From the NCBI RefSeq assembly GCF_048771995.1, contig NC_133024.1, positions 21,344,001-21,408,000 of the forward strand: a DNA stretch of 64,000 bases, in the 5' to 3' direction. The DNA comes from Taeniopygia guttata. Its lineage: Eukaryota; Chordata; Aves; Passeriformes; Estrildidae. This document shows positions 46,435-59,000 of this stretch, one piece after another; position 1 is the stretch's first letter; each line of letters starts with the position of its first letter. The notes beneath the pieces are model-generated. The model was given only the letters and a program-made list of their open reading frames with translations. It did no database searches and was not told the DNA's origin. A program made the translations under genes and the position numbers.

Positions 46435-47340
46435 GGGCCACTAAAGCACTCAGCACTCCGAAACTGACCTGGAAGACTGACACCCCTGTCTGGGTCGATC
46501 AGTGGCCCCTGCCAGATAACAAGCTGAGTGCCCTCAAGGACCTAGTAGCAGAACAACAGCAAAAGGGCCACATTAAGCCCACTAACAGTCCCTGGAACAC
46601 ACCTGTATTTGTGATCCATAAGAAAACCTCTAACACCTGGTGATTGCTACACAATCTCAGAAAAATCAACGCGGTGATCGAGAACATGGGCCCTCTCCAG
46701 CCTGGCCTGCCCAACCTGTCCATGATCCCCAGAGATTGGCCTCTTATCATCATAGATCTGAAAGACTGTTTCTTCCACATCCCACTGCATCCAGATGATG
46801 CTCCTCGTTTTGCCTTCTCCGTCCTGAGTACAAACTTACAAGAACCGCTTCAAAGGTATCATTGGCTTTCTCTGCCACAAGGAATGAAAAACTCGCCTAC
46901 TATCTGCCAATATTTCGTGGCCCGTGCGCTGACTCCAGTCCGCCAAAAGTTCCCACAGTCCGTTATCCTCCACTACATGGATGATCTACTTATTGCAGCA
47001 CCAACGCAAGAACAGATGAGAGAGACTTCTGGTTATGCTGTTGCTGAAATCAAAAAAGCTGGACTGGTGATCTCTGAATCAAAAATACAGGAAACTGCCC
47101 CCTGGAAGTATTTAGGTTGGAAACTGACAGATCAGTCTATTACCCCCCAAAAGATACAGATCCGAACTGATGTCCGCACTCTGCAGGACTTATAACAGAT
47201 ATTAGGGGAAATTAATTGGGTTAGGCCTGTCCTAGGAATAACTGCTGATGAACTTGCTCCACTTTTTGATTTGTTAAAAGGGGACAATGAGCTCAGATCC
47301 CCCAGATCTCTTACTCCAGAGGCTTGTAAGGCCCTAGAAC
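46431..47340 (+). pseudogene. pol: ERV2 pol: reverse transcriptase
   Basis: RT fingers and palm: [17 protein letters not shown] with the first catalytic Asp, LPQGMKNSP, and YMDD (46974-46985) are all present. An in-frame TGA (46641-46643) falls between fingers and the LLHNLRKIN block, and a TAA (47193-47195) before QILGEINW. Both look like single transitions of Arg and Gln codons. Near 47341 the frame changes. Confidence 0.87.
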
Positions 47341-47820
47341 GGCCTTACAGATGCTCTGCAGAACAGGAAGGCACATCGTTATGTTCCTGGTCAACCCTTT
47401 TTTCTTGCAATCTTGGGGGAAAAGTTGAGGCTGTGTGGTCTCATCTTCCAATAGGACTCTTCTCTCAAAGATCCACTGTTAATAATTGAATGGGTTTTTA
47501 TTTCCTACAGGTCACCAAAGACAATCCTCACACCTTTAGAAATGATGTCACAGATTATCATCAAAGGCAGAGCAAGGCTTCTTTCAATAGCAGGCCGTGA
47601 GTTTGAAACTATTTACTTGCCTATGAAAAAAACCTATTTTGACTGGGCAATGCAAAAATCAGAGGACTTGCTGTATGCCTTGCTTGATTTCCCAGGCGCT
47701 TGCTCAATTCATTACCCAGCAAACAAAATGATCAAAGCCAAATTATGTTACAAGGAAAAGCCCATGATCAGTGAAGAGCCTCTAAACGCAATCACTATCT
47801 TCACTGATGGGTCAGGGTGA
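47341..47820 (+). pseudogene. pol: ERV2 pol: RT connection and RNase H start
   Basis: In the frame starting about 47344 the connection domain is readable, interrupted by TAG (47452-47454; Trp in ERV1) and TGA (47818-47820). The RNase H motif FTDGSG is intact just before the TGA. Confidence 0.82.
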
Positions 47821-49134
47821 ACACACAATTCAGTTGTTACATGGCAAAATCCAAACACTAAAACCTGGGAACAAGATGTCCAAAAAGTTGAAGGTTCTCT
47901 TCAAATCATTGAATTGGCTGCAGTTGTAAGAGCATTTCAGCTCTTTCCAGAACCTTTCAACCTGATCACTGATTCGGCATATGCTGCTAATGTCATTAAG
48001 AGAATTGAGGGATCCGTTCTAAAGGATGTGAGCAACAACGAGTTGTTGTGTCTCTGGCTCACCTGTTTATATTTCATTTTATCACACAGGGCTAATCCTT
48101 ACTTTATCTCTCATATCAGGGCTCACTCTGGTCTTCCAGGATTCATGGCAGAGGGAAATGCACGTGCTGATGCACTGGCATCAGCAGCGTCTGATGAGGA
48201 AGGTACAGCAGGCATTAAAAAATCCACCTCAGTGCTTGCTGCAACCACCTTGCCCAACACTATTGAACGGGCCAAATTGAGCTGTGCATTTTTTCACCAA
48301 AATGCACAGGCCATCAAACGAGACTTTCGCATTTCCCTAGAGCAAGCACAAAACATTGTACGAGCCTGCCCAAACTGTCAACATGTGCAACCCCTCCCCC
48401 CTTCAGCAGCCACCAGCCTGCGAGGGTTAGAGGGCTTACAGAAATGGCAAACAGATATCACTAAATATCCATATTTTGGGAAATTTAAAAACATCCATGT
48501 CTCTATTGATACATTTTCAAATGCAATTTTTGCCTCTGTACATACAGGGGAGACAGCTAAACATGTCTGCCAGCATTTCTCACAAGCCTTCTCCTATTTA
48601 GGTGTTCCCCAAGAGATTAAAACTGATAATGGTCCCTCATATACCTTGCAAGAATTAGCTACATTCCTAAATGACCGGGGTGTCTGCCATACATTTGGCA
48701 TCCCTCACTCTCCCACGAGTCAAGGAATGGTAGAAAGAACACACCAAACCCTTAAATGCATTTTAAATCATCAGAAAGGGGGAGTAGATCAGGCTCAAAA
48801 GAGGTTGAGTAAGGCTCTGTATGTTTACAATTTTCTAAATAGCTCTACAGAAGAGCCTGACCCCCCCGTTTATAGACACTTTCTGAACAACAAAAAAGCA
48901 AAAATTAAGGAACACCCCCCAGTCTTAATAAAAAACATAGACTCAGGACAAATAGAAGGGCCATATAACCTTATAACGTGGGGAAAAGGGTTTGCTTGTG
49001 TTTCTACAGGTAAGGGACTCCAGTGGGTCCCAGCAAAGAATGTGAAGCCCTACCACACACCGAAATCCGCTGACACCCCCACACCAGACAGTACCTCTGC
49101 AAATACAAGCCAAGAAGCAAGCACCCAAACCTGA
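47821..49134 (+). pseudogene. pol: ERV2 pol: RNase H C-terminus and complete integrase
   Basis: An open stretch of about 437 codons without stops. It begins with the rest of RNase H (ELAAVVRAF, ITDSAYA), then integrase: a zinc domain in which the first ligand is Cys (SCAFFHQN) where ERV1 has His, with CPNC intact; a catalytic core with D,D(35)E (codons 48454-48456, 48625-48627, 48733-48735); and the SH3-like domain ITWGKGFACVST. It has no frame of its own to start translation and would need upstream pol. Integrase inserts viral DNA into chromosomes. Confidence 0.88.
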
Positions 49135-49137
49135 ACT

Positions 49138-49482
49138 GTGCAGAATCATCAGGAGAAAATGACCTGCCAGAAATTGCTCGAAAGAAAAATGGACTTTTAT
49201 CGTTTATATGCATACATGTTGCTTTTGTTCTTCTGTTTTAGTTTTTATATTGAAGTTTTACCTATAATTAAACCAAAGACAAATGCCTGGGTTGCTTTAG
49301 CCAAGCCTGCAAGCTCTTGAGCCTTGCACCTTACCTAAAGGAACTCTGTAAAATAAGCTTTATTGTTCCAGTAGTAATAAGTGTAGTTTTAGTAGCATTA
49401 CCCTGTACACCTCCAAGTGTGCAGAAAATAGTGGTTAAATCAATATTTAGTATTTCAAATGGTTCACTGAAAACAGGGGAGA
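49138..49482 (+). pseudogene. env: ERV2 env remnant with large internal deletion
   Basis: The N-terminus survives: a hydrophobic signal-like segment (LLLFFCFSF) and a NAWVALAKP motif comparable to NVWITLAKS of ERV1 Env. A TGA follows at 49318-49320. Then comes a hydrophobic segment (FIVPVVISVVLVALP) that may be the membrane anchor. The whole SU body and TM ectodomain are missing, roughly 1.1 kb compared with ERV1. The furin site and CX6CC motif are absent. Confidence 0.7.
49471..49482 (+). other. ERV2 polypurine tract
   Basis: AAACAGGGGAGA directly precedes TGTTGGGAAGG, the start of the 3' LTR. Confidence 0.82.
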
Positions 49483-50008
49483 TGTTGGGAAGGATAGATA
49501 AATATGATTGCCTAGCAGAAGAACCACAGTAGTACAGCCAGGATGAATATCGTGCCTCCTACTGGCTGGACAATACCCTTACCTACAGATAGGTCCAAAA
49601 GTCAAATGGACTGTTCCATCTCAACCCCCAGAATGTATAGTTCACCCCACACCTGTAACCCTCCCCTGAAACATCAAGTGCCTGTAACCCCATTGGCCCA
49701 AGTCTTGTTCCAGCCCACCTTGAAGCCCCCCTGATAAGAGGTCTCCGGGGGGCCAGACGCCCTCTTGGATCTTCCCCTCCCCTCTTGGAACTTCCTCCCT
49801 CCTCCTGGATCCCCCCCTCTTGGAGTCCCTGCTCTTCTCTTTGTCTCTCCCCTCCCCCATCACCTCAGGCCCTGCCACATGCTGTGTCTAGCAGCTTGAG
49901 GCAGGACCTCTCACCATCCCGAATAAACCCTATCTTCCAAGAGCAACCAACAGAGATCTCTCGTCTGTATCCACCCAAACCATCCTGGAGCTCTCAAACG
50001 TCTTTACA
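49483..50008 (+). mobile_element. ERV2 3' LTR, complete
   Basis: 526 bp, TGTTGGGA...CTTTACA. U3 has an inverted CCAAT box (CCCATTGGCCC near 49689); a clear TATA box was not found, GATAAGAGG near 49731 being the nearest AT-rich string. AATAAA is at 49922-49927. A CT-rich tract (49740-49860) lies in between. It supplies the sequence missing from the 5' LTR. Confidence 0.9.
49922..49927 (+). terminator. ERV2 3' LTR polyadenylation signal
   Basis: AATAAA in the R region, conserved in the solo LTR at 535-1084. Confidence 0.65.
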
Positions 50009-53000
50009 GGTCTTCCCTAGCTAAATCTGTATTTCATGAGAGACCTACTATATAGCTGCATACTGTGGGCTGGTTATGAGTAACCAGAAGGCTGCTGTTC
50101 TTTCTGGCATTGTACAGTGGCAAGAATCTCACTCCCTATATGTGAATGTATGTAAAATGTGTCTGTTGCTATTTACATAAAATGAGGGGGAGGATGAAAC
50201 ACCACTGATTATTTCTGAAAACTCCTCTACAACAAATTATCCATGTTTCTGTGTAGATAGCGTGTGCATGTCGGTCTAATATACAGTTTATTTTTAAAAT
50301 AAATTTATTTCTTCAGCAAAAGCTGTCATTCTAAAAACACTGCCGTCCCTGAGGATGGAGCTGATGTCTTTTTTTGGAGCTACCATTTATCAATGTTTTG
50401 GTTGCAATTTGGTTATGTTTTCTGAGACAAGATGTTCAGTTACTGAAAGGATAGAGGAGGAGGGGTACTTCAGTGGTGCAAGGAATTTTGTTATATACTT
50501 GGTAATATTTCTTTGAATTTTTTCAGAAGCAACATAATAGACCTTGCTGTTAAGTAACTCTTAACAGCTTCTGAAAACTTCCTTTAAGTCATGAATTTCC
50601 ATTTGACTTGCCACCTTAGAAAAACAGAAGGTGGTTAGCCACCCATGCCAGAGGTAATCTGCATATTTAGTTAGTGTAACAATGGCATAATGAAAAAAAG
50701 TCAATTAATCATATTTTTGTGACTTTTTTTCCCTTTTGAATTTTAAACTAAAAAAATCATTCACAGAGAGATAAAATCTCTAAGGGAACAGCTTTGGAAA
50801 AAACCTCCATTACTCCAAGTTTTGGTGTTCCCTTCCGCATCAGCTCACATTCAAACTGACTATTAGACACCACTGACTCAGGATAGTTTTATGACTAATT
50901 CACATGAAACCGCAATTCTGCATACAGCATTCACTGTCTTTTTGGGAGTGTAATGAACCAAAGAAAAGAACAATGGAGAATCAACTCCACTGTCAATCTC
51001 ATGCAGTCAAAATAACTTTGTCTTTCTTCCTAATGTTACACGTTTGCTCATCACATTTTTTTTTTAATTTATGAAATAAGTCTCTGCTGTGATGTGGATG
51101 TACATACAAAATTGTTGGAAAAAATGCATAAAACTGGTACATGGATGGACTGCAGTATGTTTGTGCATTACAGATTAGAGACCTCTCCTCATCAGATCTT
51201 ATCTGGAAACGACCGAGACTCATGTACTTTTAAAGAATCCACTAAATAGTAGGTAAGCAAGTGACAATTTACACAAATTGAAATTCATATGTAATACTTA
51301 GGAGATGTTTAATCTGCTCTATTGTTTTTCCAAGACTCAGGAATACCTTAGAATGAAGATTTTTTTGCTCTGTTCTTAGGTCTAACACTTACTAGTAGTT
51401 TAATAAGAGATGTGGCACTCAGTTTCTGTATCAATTTACTCATTATGTGATGATATGTAAGATTTATCAATACCTAGTTTCTGGGGTTATCATAACATCT
51501 TAAATTCATTATGCAACCAAACACTCTCAGGTAGGAAAGGCGATCTAAATGATAGGTTTTGACAGCTAGAGGTAGTGAAACTCAAGGTTATTGACCCTTG
51601 GAAATGACAAAATTCTGTAAAAAGAAGGTGTTTCCACTTGGAAAGAGAAAAAAAAGTAGAACTTTCTAGACAACAGATTTTTTTTTTTCCATTTTGAGGG
51701 GAAAAAAAGTTCAGCTATTTTGTTTATTTAAAACACATACCAGTTTCTCTGGCAATTTTATTTCTAGAGGTTTTCCAGGCTACATCCAAGAATTTAAGAA
51801 TAGCTGTATACACTCAGTATAGAGAGTGGATTTTGTAAACCATGACCCTGCCACCTTGAGCAAGGGTTCTTTGGCCTTTCTGGCTCCTAAAAAAGACTTG
51901 TGTTCATACAATTGCTTTGGAGGTGTGCAATGATATCTGCTCCCTTTGGGTTAGGGTCCACAAAGCTTTTCTAATTTGAAATGACAGAACACATGATCTG
52001 TCCTGGGGCCAGGCTCACAGCTAGTGCACGCTCTGCAGTTCCAGATAGGTGGGTGCCTGGAGGTGTCACTGCCCTGCTGGCCCCATGGCAGGGGCAGCAG
52101 AAGCCCTGCCATGAAACCAGATTAAAATCTGTTGTCAGTGCTTCTCCTCTCCTTGACAGAGCATATCTCTCTGGCATCCTAATGCTGGGTGGTGTCCTGT
52201 TGAAGTCCTGGGTCATTCTCAGCTTGCAGGAGTTTTGTGGGAGCCTGTTGGAGTTCTCATGGAGCCTCCTGAGGATTTGTTTGGCCGTGAGGAATGAACT
52301 GGGCCCAGAATCAAGACAAATTCTTGGGCACTGTGACACTTCTATATTAAATTTTTGTCTGTGGGGATCACAGTGGTCTTGGTTAGGAGAGAAGTGTCAA
52401 GTTTTGGGATGGTGCAGCTTTGAGTCACTGTGCAAATCTCTGTTAGGCTGACTTCAGGACAGCTCTACTAGCACTGCTCAGCTCAGCAGCAGGCCCTTAG
52501 CATTTGTCTCTCAGTGCTGAATTACTGAAGAGTGTTGCTAGAGAACAGTGTCACAGAGCTCCTGAGTTTCAGTGCTCACTGATTTTCTGTGCATCTGTAT
52601 TGAAGGAGAAAGCCCCTGTGTTTACTTCATAAACCTTTCAAATGCTTCCCTTGCTGGGAGATGCTTTGGGTGAAAGATGCCCAGGTGACTCAAACAGTCC
52701 TAGAGGTCTGTTGTACCAGAGCTCACAGCAGTTCATAGAAAACCCATCTGATTCTAACAATATTCTTTGATTTCCTGTTCTCTTCTAATCAGTTGATAAT
52801 ATAGGGATATGCAGAACATTGACAGACTTGAACTGGAAATGAGTGAGTAACAAGCTTATATTGCATTGATTACTTAAATAAACATGGAGGGGAGGTTTAA
52901 ACATTAGAAAACTCCGGCAAACAGCTGAAATGAGTATGTGAGATAAGACCTGTCTTTGTGCTCAGTAGAAAGCATCTTATTTACACTGATGCTCATTGTC

Positions 53001-56000
53001 TGGCTCAGAGGGGTGAGGAAATTGTTTCCAGCCTCTTGATCTAAGCAGGGCAAGTGCATGACATAAGGCAAGCACATATTGAATTTCCTGCCTTGCATGT
53101 GGCATCCCACCTTCTGCACAGTGAAAAAGATAAGGAATGTGAAGATTGCTGTAGAAACTCTCTTGACCGCTTTACTGTTCCAGCCTTTAGCTGCTTTTCT
53201 TGTTATTCACCAGCTGGTGACCACAGAACCCATTCCCATGTGAACAATAACTTGCTTTTATTACCAAATACAGTGGTATTGAGATGGTCTAGGCTGAGAG
53301 GCCTAGAACCTGATGTTCTCTCCCTACAGAGTACTTCTATCCTGAGCACCTTCAGAACTAGCGTTTCCTCTTAGGATTTACTTCAGTCCTAAAGGGTGTC
53401 AGTAGAGGAAGCAAGGAGGAAAATTACCTGAGATCCTTGTTACTTGGAGTGTGGCTTAGGAAAGCACCCAGATGAGTTTATGAAGCACAGGAGAAGCTGA
53501 GTGATTGACATTTCAGTTCATCTAGAGAGTGACTGTGTAGGAAGGTCAGTTTTGGGCCCTAAGTTGGGTCTAGGTCTTTCCAGTGAGGTCCAAAAGTTTT
53601 GGCCTGGATCTGGCTGGCCTAAAGCAATCCTTTCATGTTGAACAGTGGACAGATGTTTTCACAACTCCCTCTTGCTACTCTACAGAGGGTATGGAAGTAG
53701 TACAGGCTTCTTGCTTTTTTGCCATATGTCATTTCCTTGACCATTAGCAGAATTCTTAATGATTTCAGATGTAGATTAGAGTGTCAATTGTTACAAAGGA
53801 TTCTTTTACATCACTAGCAGTACTCCAAGATATTTTAGAGTCTAAATCATTCATGATCAGAGTGCAGCACGCTTGGATGCATTCTGTGTTTTCCCCATCA
53901 TATGACATGTGGGATCTACTGCTGTTTTAGTGGAAAACTCCCCTGCTGAACAGTTAACAAAAAGCAAAACTGTGCTTTTGATGGCACAAGGACCATTTGT
54001 ATTGTGTAGTTAAGGAGAATTTTGCTTACACTCATCTTTGCAAGTAATGTTGGCAGAGAATTTTTTCTGGTGTAATAATGGCTTTGTAGAGATCCTGATG
54101 AAAGGACTGTGCAACTCTGCATCCCAGAGAAACGCAGGAGACTCAAGCAGTCACTGTGCCTCTCCTAGCGAGGCTGAGCTTCACTAGCTATTTCAAGTGA
54201 TGGAGCATGCCTGCAGCTATCTGTTTGGGTGCTCGGACTTTCTTCTTGAAACCTTTTAATTTTAATTTAAAATCAGACAAATGTTTTCAGAATTAAAAAC
54301 AAAGTGATTTAACAGATAATTTTGTGGTTAACCTGTGAGTTTAAACTTCAGGCATATGTTCATTAGCTAAGCCAAAATTAATAGAGCATTCATCTTACAC
54401 CAAAGAATCTGGCCTAGAGTAAGGAGGGACATTCCTTTGCCTGTCTGGAAGGGGTTTATAACAGGATTACAGTTAGCTCTGTAACTCCAGCTGATTTGAT
54501 CTGAGGCCAGGAAAGAGAGCTGGATCAGATCACATAAAAATGCAATCTCATACAGTATTATTTCATTCTTCACAGTTCTTTTGCCTTCTTGTCTTACCTA
54601 ACTGTATGTGAGGATCACTGACTCCACTCTGGCTGCACCAGCTTGTATTTGGAGTCTTGGAAGAAGGACATTATGAATCTTGTGCAGTATTGCTTGCCCA
54701 GCCCCCCAGGAGCAGAAGCAGAAAAGGCAGTAATTCATACGGTGCTGAATAAATCCAGGAGAGAACTTGGCATAGAAAAAGAGATAAAGGTTAATTGATC
54801 TGAACAATCTCAAATTAACCCACACCACCTGCCTGCTCCCCCCCTCCTGCTATCAGATTTGAATCAGCTCTTCTGAAGCCCAGAAGTGCTTTCCAGTAAC
54901 CCACTTTATCAACAACAACAAAAAATTCCTATGGGAATAAACAGTTAAAGCAACCATGATTGTTTTCAGTCAAAACTGCTGGGCCAAATTCTGCACGTAC
55001 TCTATCTGTGTTCTGTTAAATTACTGCTGGCATCAAAAGGAATAATTTTGCTTGAGTCAAAGGGTGGTGATGGCATGGTGCTGCTGGACTGAGTGAGTGT
55101 GTCTGGGTCAGTGTACTACTTGACTGCAAGAGGACCAGCAACACTTATCTGTCACATCAGTGAGAAAGGAGCCATGACTTGTGTTTGCCAAGTGAAAAAA
55201 TCACACCAAATGGATAGCTAGAAGGACCCAAAATCACAGCTGAACTGTCAGACAAGAATTTGAGAAATAAATGGCACTGCATGATTTGTCTGTATTATCT
55301 ACATTTTAACAAGAGGATCTGGCAGCATTTTTAAGGATGTTAGGAGAATTGAAAGATGTGAGTTTTTGTCTGTGTTCACTGTACTCTGGGTAGATCGCAC
55401 CAGCTTCCCTCCTCCTTCAGTGCTGCCTGTGAAGACAGCTCTGTGGGTAAGAAGAGCAAGCTCCAGATGGCAGTAGATTGATGGGGAGAGCCTGGCAGAA
55501 AGGGAGCCTTCATGGAGCCCTTAAAAGTAGCATTATTTATTCCAGCAGAAGAATGGGACAGGGCTTCTTTTGTATATTTTGGAACTTTGAGGGTAGGTAA
55601 GTACTGTCCATGGCAAATATAATCTGAAATAATAGAAGAGAGAGAGGAAAAATTCTAGCATAAGGATGCAAACTTTTAGTAAACTGAAGTAATGCTCTAC
55701 TCCAAGTATCTTTATCTGATGCTGGGCTTAGACTACAGTAGGACAGACTGCCCATCCCTCCTTTTATACTGTTCTATACATAAAGGGAGTTTAGATCCCC
55801 CAAAGGGTCTTGGTACATTTGGCAGCTTTTTCAAAGTTGTAAGGAAGAAGTTGTAGCTTAGTTGATTTATAAAATATATGCTTTTAATTGACTGCTAGAA
55901 TTTCAAACTTCTTAGGTTTTAGGGTGTCCTTTCTTATTTAGTTTCCCAAGTTCTCTAAGGTAATTATGTTACAGCCAGTTGAAAGCAGCCATGTATATAA

Positions 56001-59000
56001 CCCTGTGCAGCTCCTAAACATTTGCTGAATGGTATAACAGGTGGCTAGGTGGCAGGTGGTCATAAATAATCCTTTACTGTATTAAGTTAGGATTCAAACA
56101 TGCAGATAAATTGTTATCTGTCTCCTTTCCCTGCTCTTCTGTGAAGATGGTGTCTCTGGGTTTTTCTGAGGGCAGTGTGTGGTGGGCATCATGATGTCAA
56201 CACTGAGGCAAGCAAGATAATTTCCACAATTGTTATCTGAGTAAAAATGAGGTTTTGTTGGACCTTCCCCCAACCACCTTTTGTTCATTGTGGCTTCCCT
56301 ATTCTGTATTTCCCCCTCCATTAGCCCCATCTAACCAGCCCACAACTTTGTCATAGGTGTAAATGTCAAGTGGCTTTAAAAATGAATCAGATAACTCAGG
56401 GGTATCTGAGTTGCTCCATCTCTGTCTTTGCCTTCTAAAATGCTTTCTGTAATTACTTGGTATGGGCTAAGTTAGACTAATTACTAACATATAAGTGTAA
56501 ATTGAATTACTCAGCCAGATTTCAGACTTCTCACATATTTTTCCTTAGTAGTAACAGCTAATGTGTTTACTACCTTATCCCACACCATATTAGCATCATT
56601 GCCAAGATTTATGGGCGTTTCCAAAAGTACTCATTTCTCATTTTGTCTCAAATTAAACCAAAATGCAAACCTTATAAGAACAAATTTTATTTCATTTCCA
56701 GGAAATTAGTCTTTGTAATTTATTTAGTTTTCAAAAACTTTTAAGGTTATTTTATTTTAGAAGTTATAGTATCTATAAAGGTTATATTAAATTATAAAAA
56801 CACAATAAAATTTTAAAGGTAAATATTATTTTAAAATTTAAATATGACCTATAAATACAAATGTAGTCAGATGAAACTGTTAAACTTTTCAGGATTTTTG
56901 TGGGATTTACTATTCATATTGCCAACCCAATAGTTTGCCAAGGTAAAAATTAACTTGCACAACGTCTTAGTCAGCCTAAGATTTCTTTTTTAATTTCAGC
57001 AAAATCTCAACTATCAAATGTCATCTTCAGTTGCATGGGCAGGATTCCTTACTGGAATGAAATAATATAACTTTGTGGCTTCAAGGAGCTCTTTTGGTTT
57101 ATTCAATGAGTTTGGATTTACTCAAAGAGCTCGGATTTACTCAAAGAGCTCTGGAGGCTCAGGTCTCTCAAACCCCATTTTTCCATCTAATTAGCAATGG
57201 CTAGTATGATAGACACACCCCTTCTCATGTGATGTGGTTACACGGGGTGGCTCTGAACCTCGTGTAGCTGGTAATTCCCAGAAAACACAAGCAGAGGTGT
57301 AGGGTTGAATGGAGCCCGTGTTTGTTCAGAGACTTCCTTCCTGCCTAGTGATTTACAGTTTCAAGTAGTTTGTGTGTACATGGTTAGCTTGCTGTTTCTT
57401 GCTGTATTTGGTGCCCTGTTTAATCACTTGCTGGAGGTTTGTTCTGTTGCTTCTGAATGGATTTAAGAGTGACTGTGGCACTCAGAGTGCCCTTGGGACT
57501 TGGGATAACTTCAGGAATATGAGTAGCCTTGGGATTTGGTTTAGGGGAGGGATCATGGCCCTGAGGGTGCATTTGAGGAAGCCTCTGTAGCTGGGCTAGA
57601 GAGTGGGAGTGGAGTGCTCAGGGAGCCTTGTGAGTCTGTCTGGAAGATAATGTGGTCTTGGGACAGGTATCAGGAGTGGGCATGGTCTGTGGAAAAAAAT
57701 GCAGTCTTTGATGCATTTGGCTAGCACTTTGTATATGTTGGGAATGACATACACTGCTCTGTTGGAAGGTCTGCTTTTTGATCTCTCATCTGATATTTAT
57801 GTGGCGTCTTGCTGCCACTGGAGATCAGTACTCACATAGTTCTTGTGATGTGCTGGGTAAAGAATGTGCAGAAGAGAAGTAAGGCCAGGCTGCCATTGCA
57901 CTTCTGATTTCTAATCCAAGATTTACTATAAAAACTTTAATGGGATCTTTTAAGTACGTTTGTCATCACACATTCCATATTAAATCAGACAGCAATATTA
58001 ACTGTTCATACACTAAGAACAACTATAATTATCAATATTATGAGTATATGTAATTATGGTCATGTGCAGTATCTGAACAGTTGGTGTTGCTGTTTGCAAC
58101 TGTGAACTGCTCTGGGAGGTCTTTTATACAGAAAATGGCTGGAGAAGTGTTGGTGAAAGGGTAACTAAGCTGAAGGATAAAAGTACCTGGCAAAAAGCAT
58201 TATTTGTGCTTAGGAAACAAGTATGTTTGTGGAGCAGCACTTAATACTGCTGGTAGGAACATCTCAAAATGCTCTCCCAAGGACAGACCAATGTTTATAC
58301 AGAATGAAATCTGTGCTCCTTTTTCTCCCAGTGTAAAAACTGCAGCAGTTTTATTTTTGGTGCCAAATTCCAGTATTGTACAACACCTATAACTTGTATA
58401 TGCACAGCAGTTCCACTCCAAAAGGGAAGGTTGGTTTGTCTTAAGGTAGGTAACCAAAAATAGAAGCCATCCCCTCCTCTTCCCGGGGTGCAGTTTTGAA
58501 AAGAAAGAAGTGTGACTGTCAGAAGACAGAATTGTTCTGCAGAGGGAACACACTGTGGCAGAGATGAGAGTCTGGGCAGCTCTTACCAAGAAACTGAGTG
58601 TCTGTCAGTTCACACTGCAGGAATCAGCCTGAGAAACTGGGAAATGACATGAGCATCACAGTCCACATCTATAATTTCTTTTCTCTCCTTTTTTCCTCCT
58701 GTCATTCACTTTTCTGATTTTTTTTTTTTGTCTTTTTGCCCTCTATCTGCCTCCCACACTCCTTTGGCACTATTGTTCTTCCCAGTTGTTCCCTTTCCAC
58801 TTCTTCTTTTTGTGACAGGACCAATCCATCTCCACTCTTTTTACTCCTTGCAATTATTTTCCCTCTTAAAAGCTATTGCTGCCTGCTGTGCCTTTAACAT
58901 TGGCTTTTTAGAAAAAAACAAACTTGCCTCCAACAGCAAATTCCTTGAAAAGTATCCTCACAAAATAGTCTCCTAGGAATGTGTTTTTGTCTCTTTTCCA

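Larger units (their letters stand above)
42391..50008 (+). mobile_element. ERV2: class II provirus, defective
   Basis: Order: truncated 5' LTR, primer binding site, gag, dUTPase-like/protease, pol, residual env, polypurine tract, 3' LTR. A perfect 6-bp duplication GGTCTT flanks it (42385-42390 and 50009-50014). Gag-pro-pol are betaretrovirus-like, with -1 frameshift junctions between gag and pro and between pro and pol. In the first 235 bp the two LTRs differ at only two positions by hand count. The internal region carries several stops, frameshifts in Pro-rich poly-C runs and a large env deletion. Its LTR is not the ERV1 LTR family. Confidence 0.93.

Noticed and set aside
51981..52451. 156-codon open frame as a host exon
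   Set aside because: The opposite strand is also open in the same GC-rich patch. There is no domain and I saw no convincing splice context.
57090..57310. Possible additional LTR around the GGATTTACTCAAAGAGCTC repeats
   Set aside because: A TTTATT and small repeats are present, but no TG...CA ends, target duplication or recognised family could be found.
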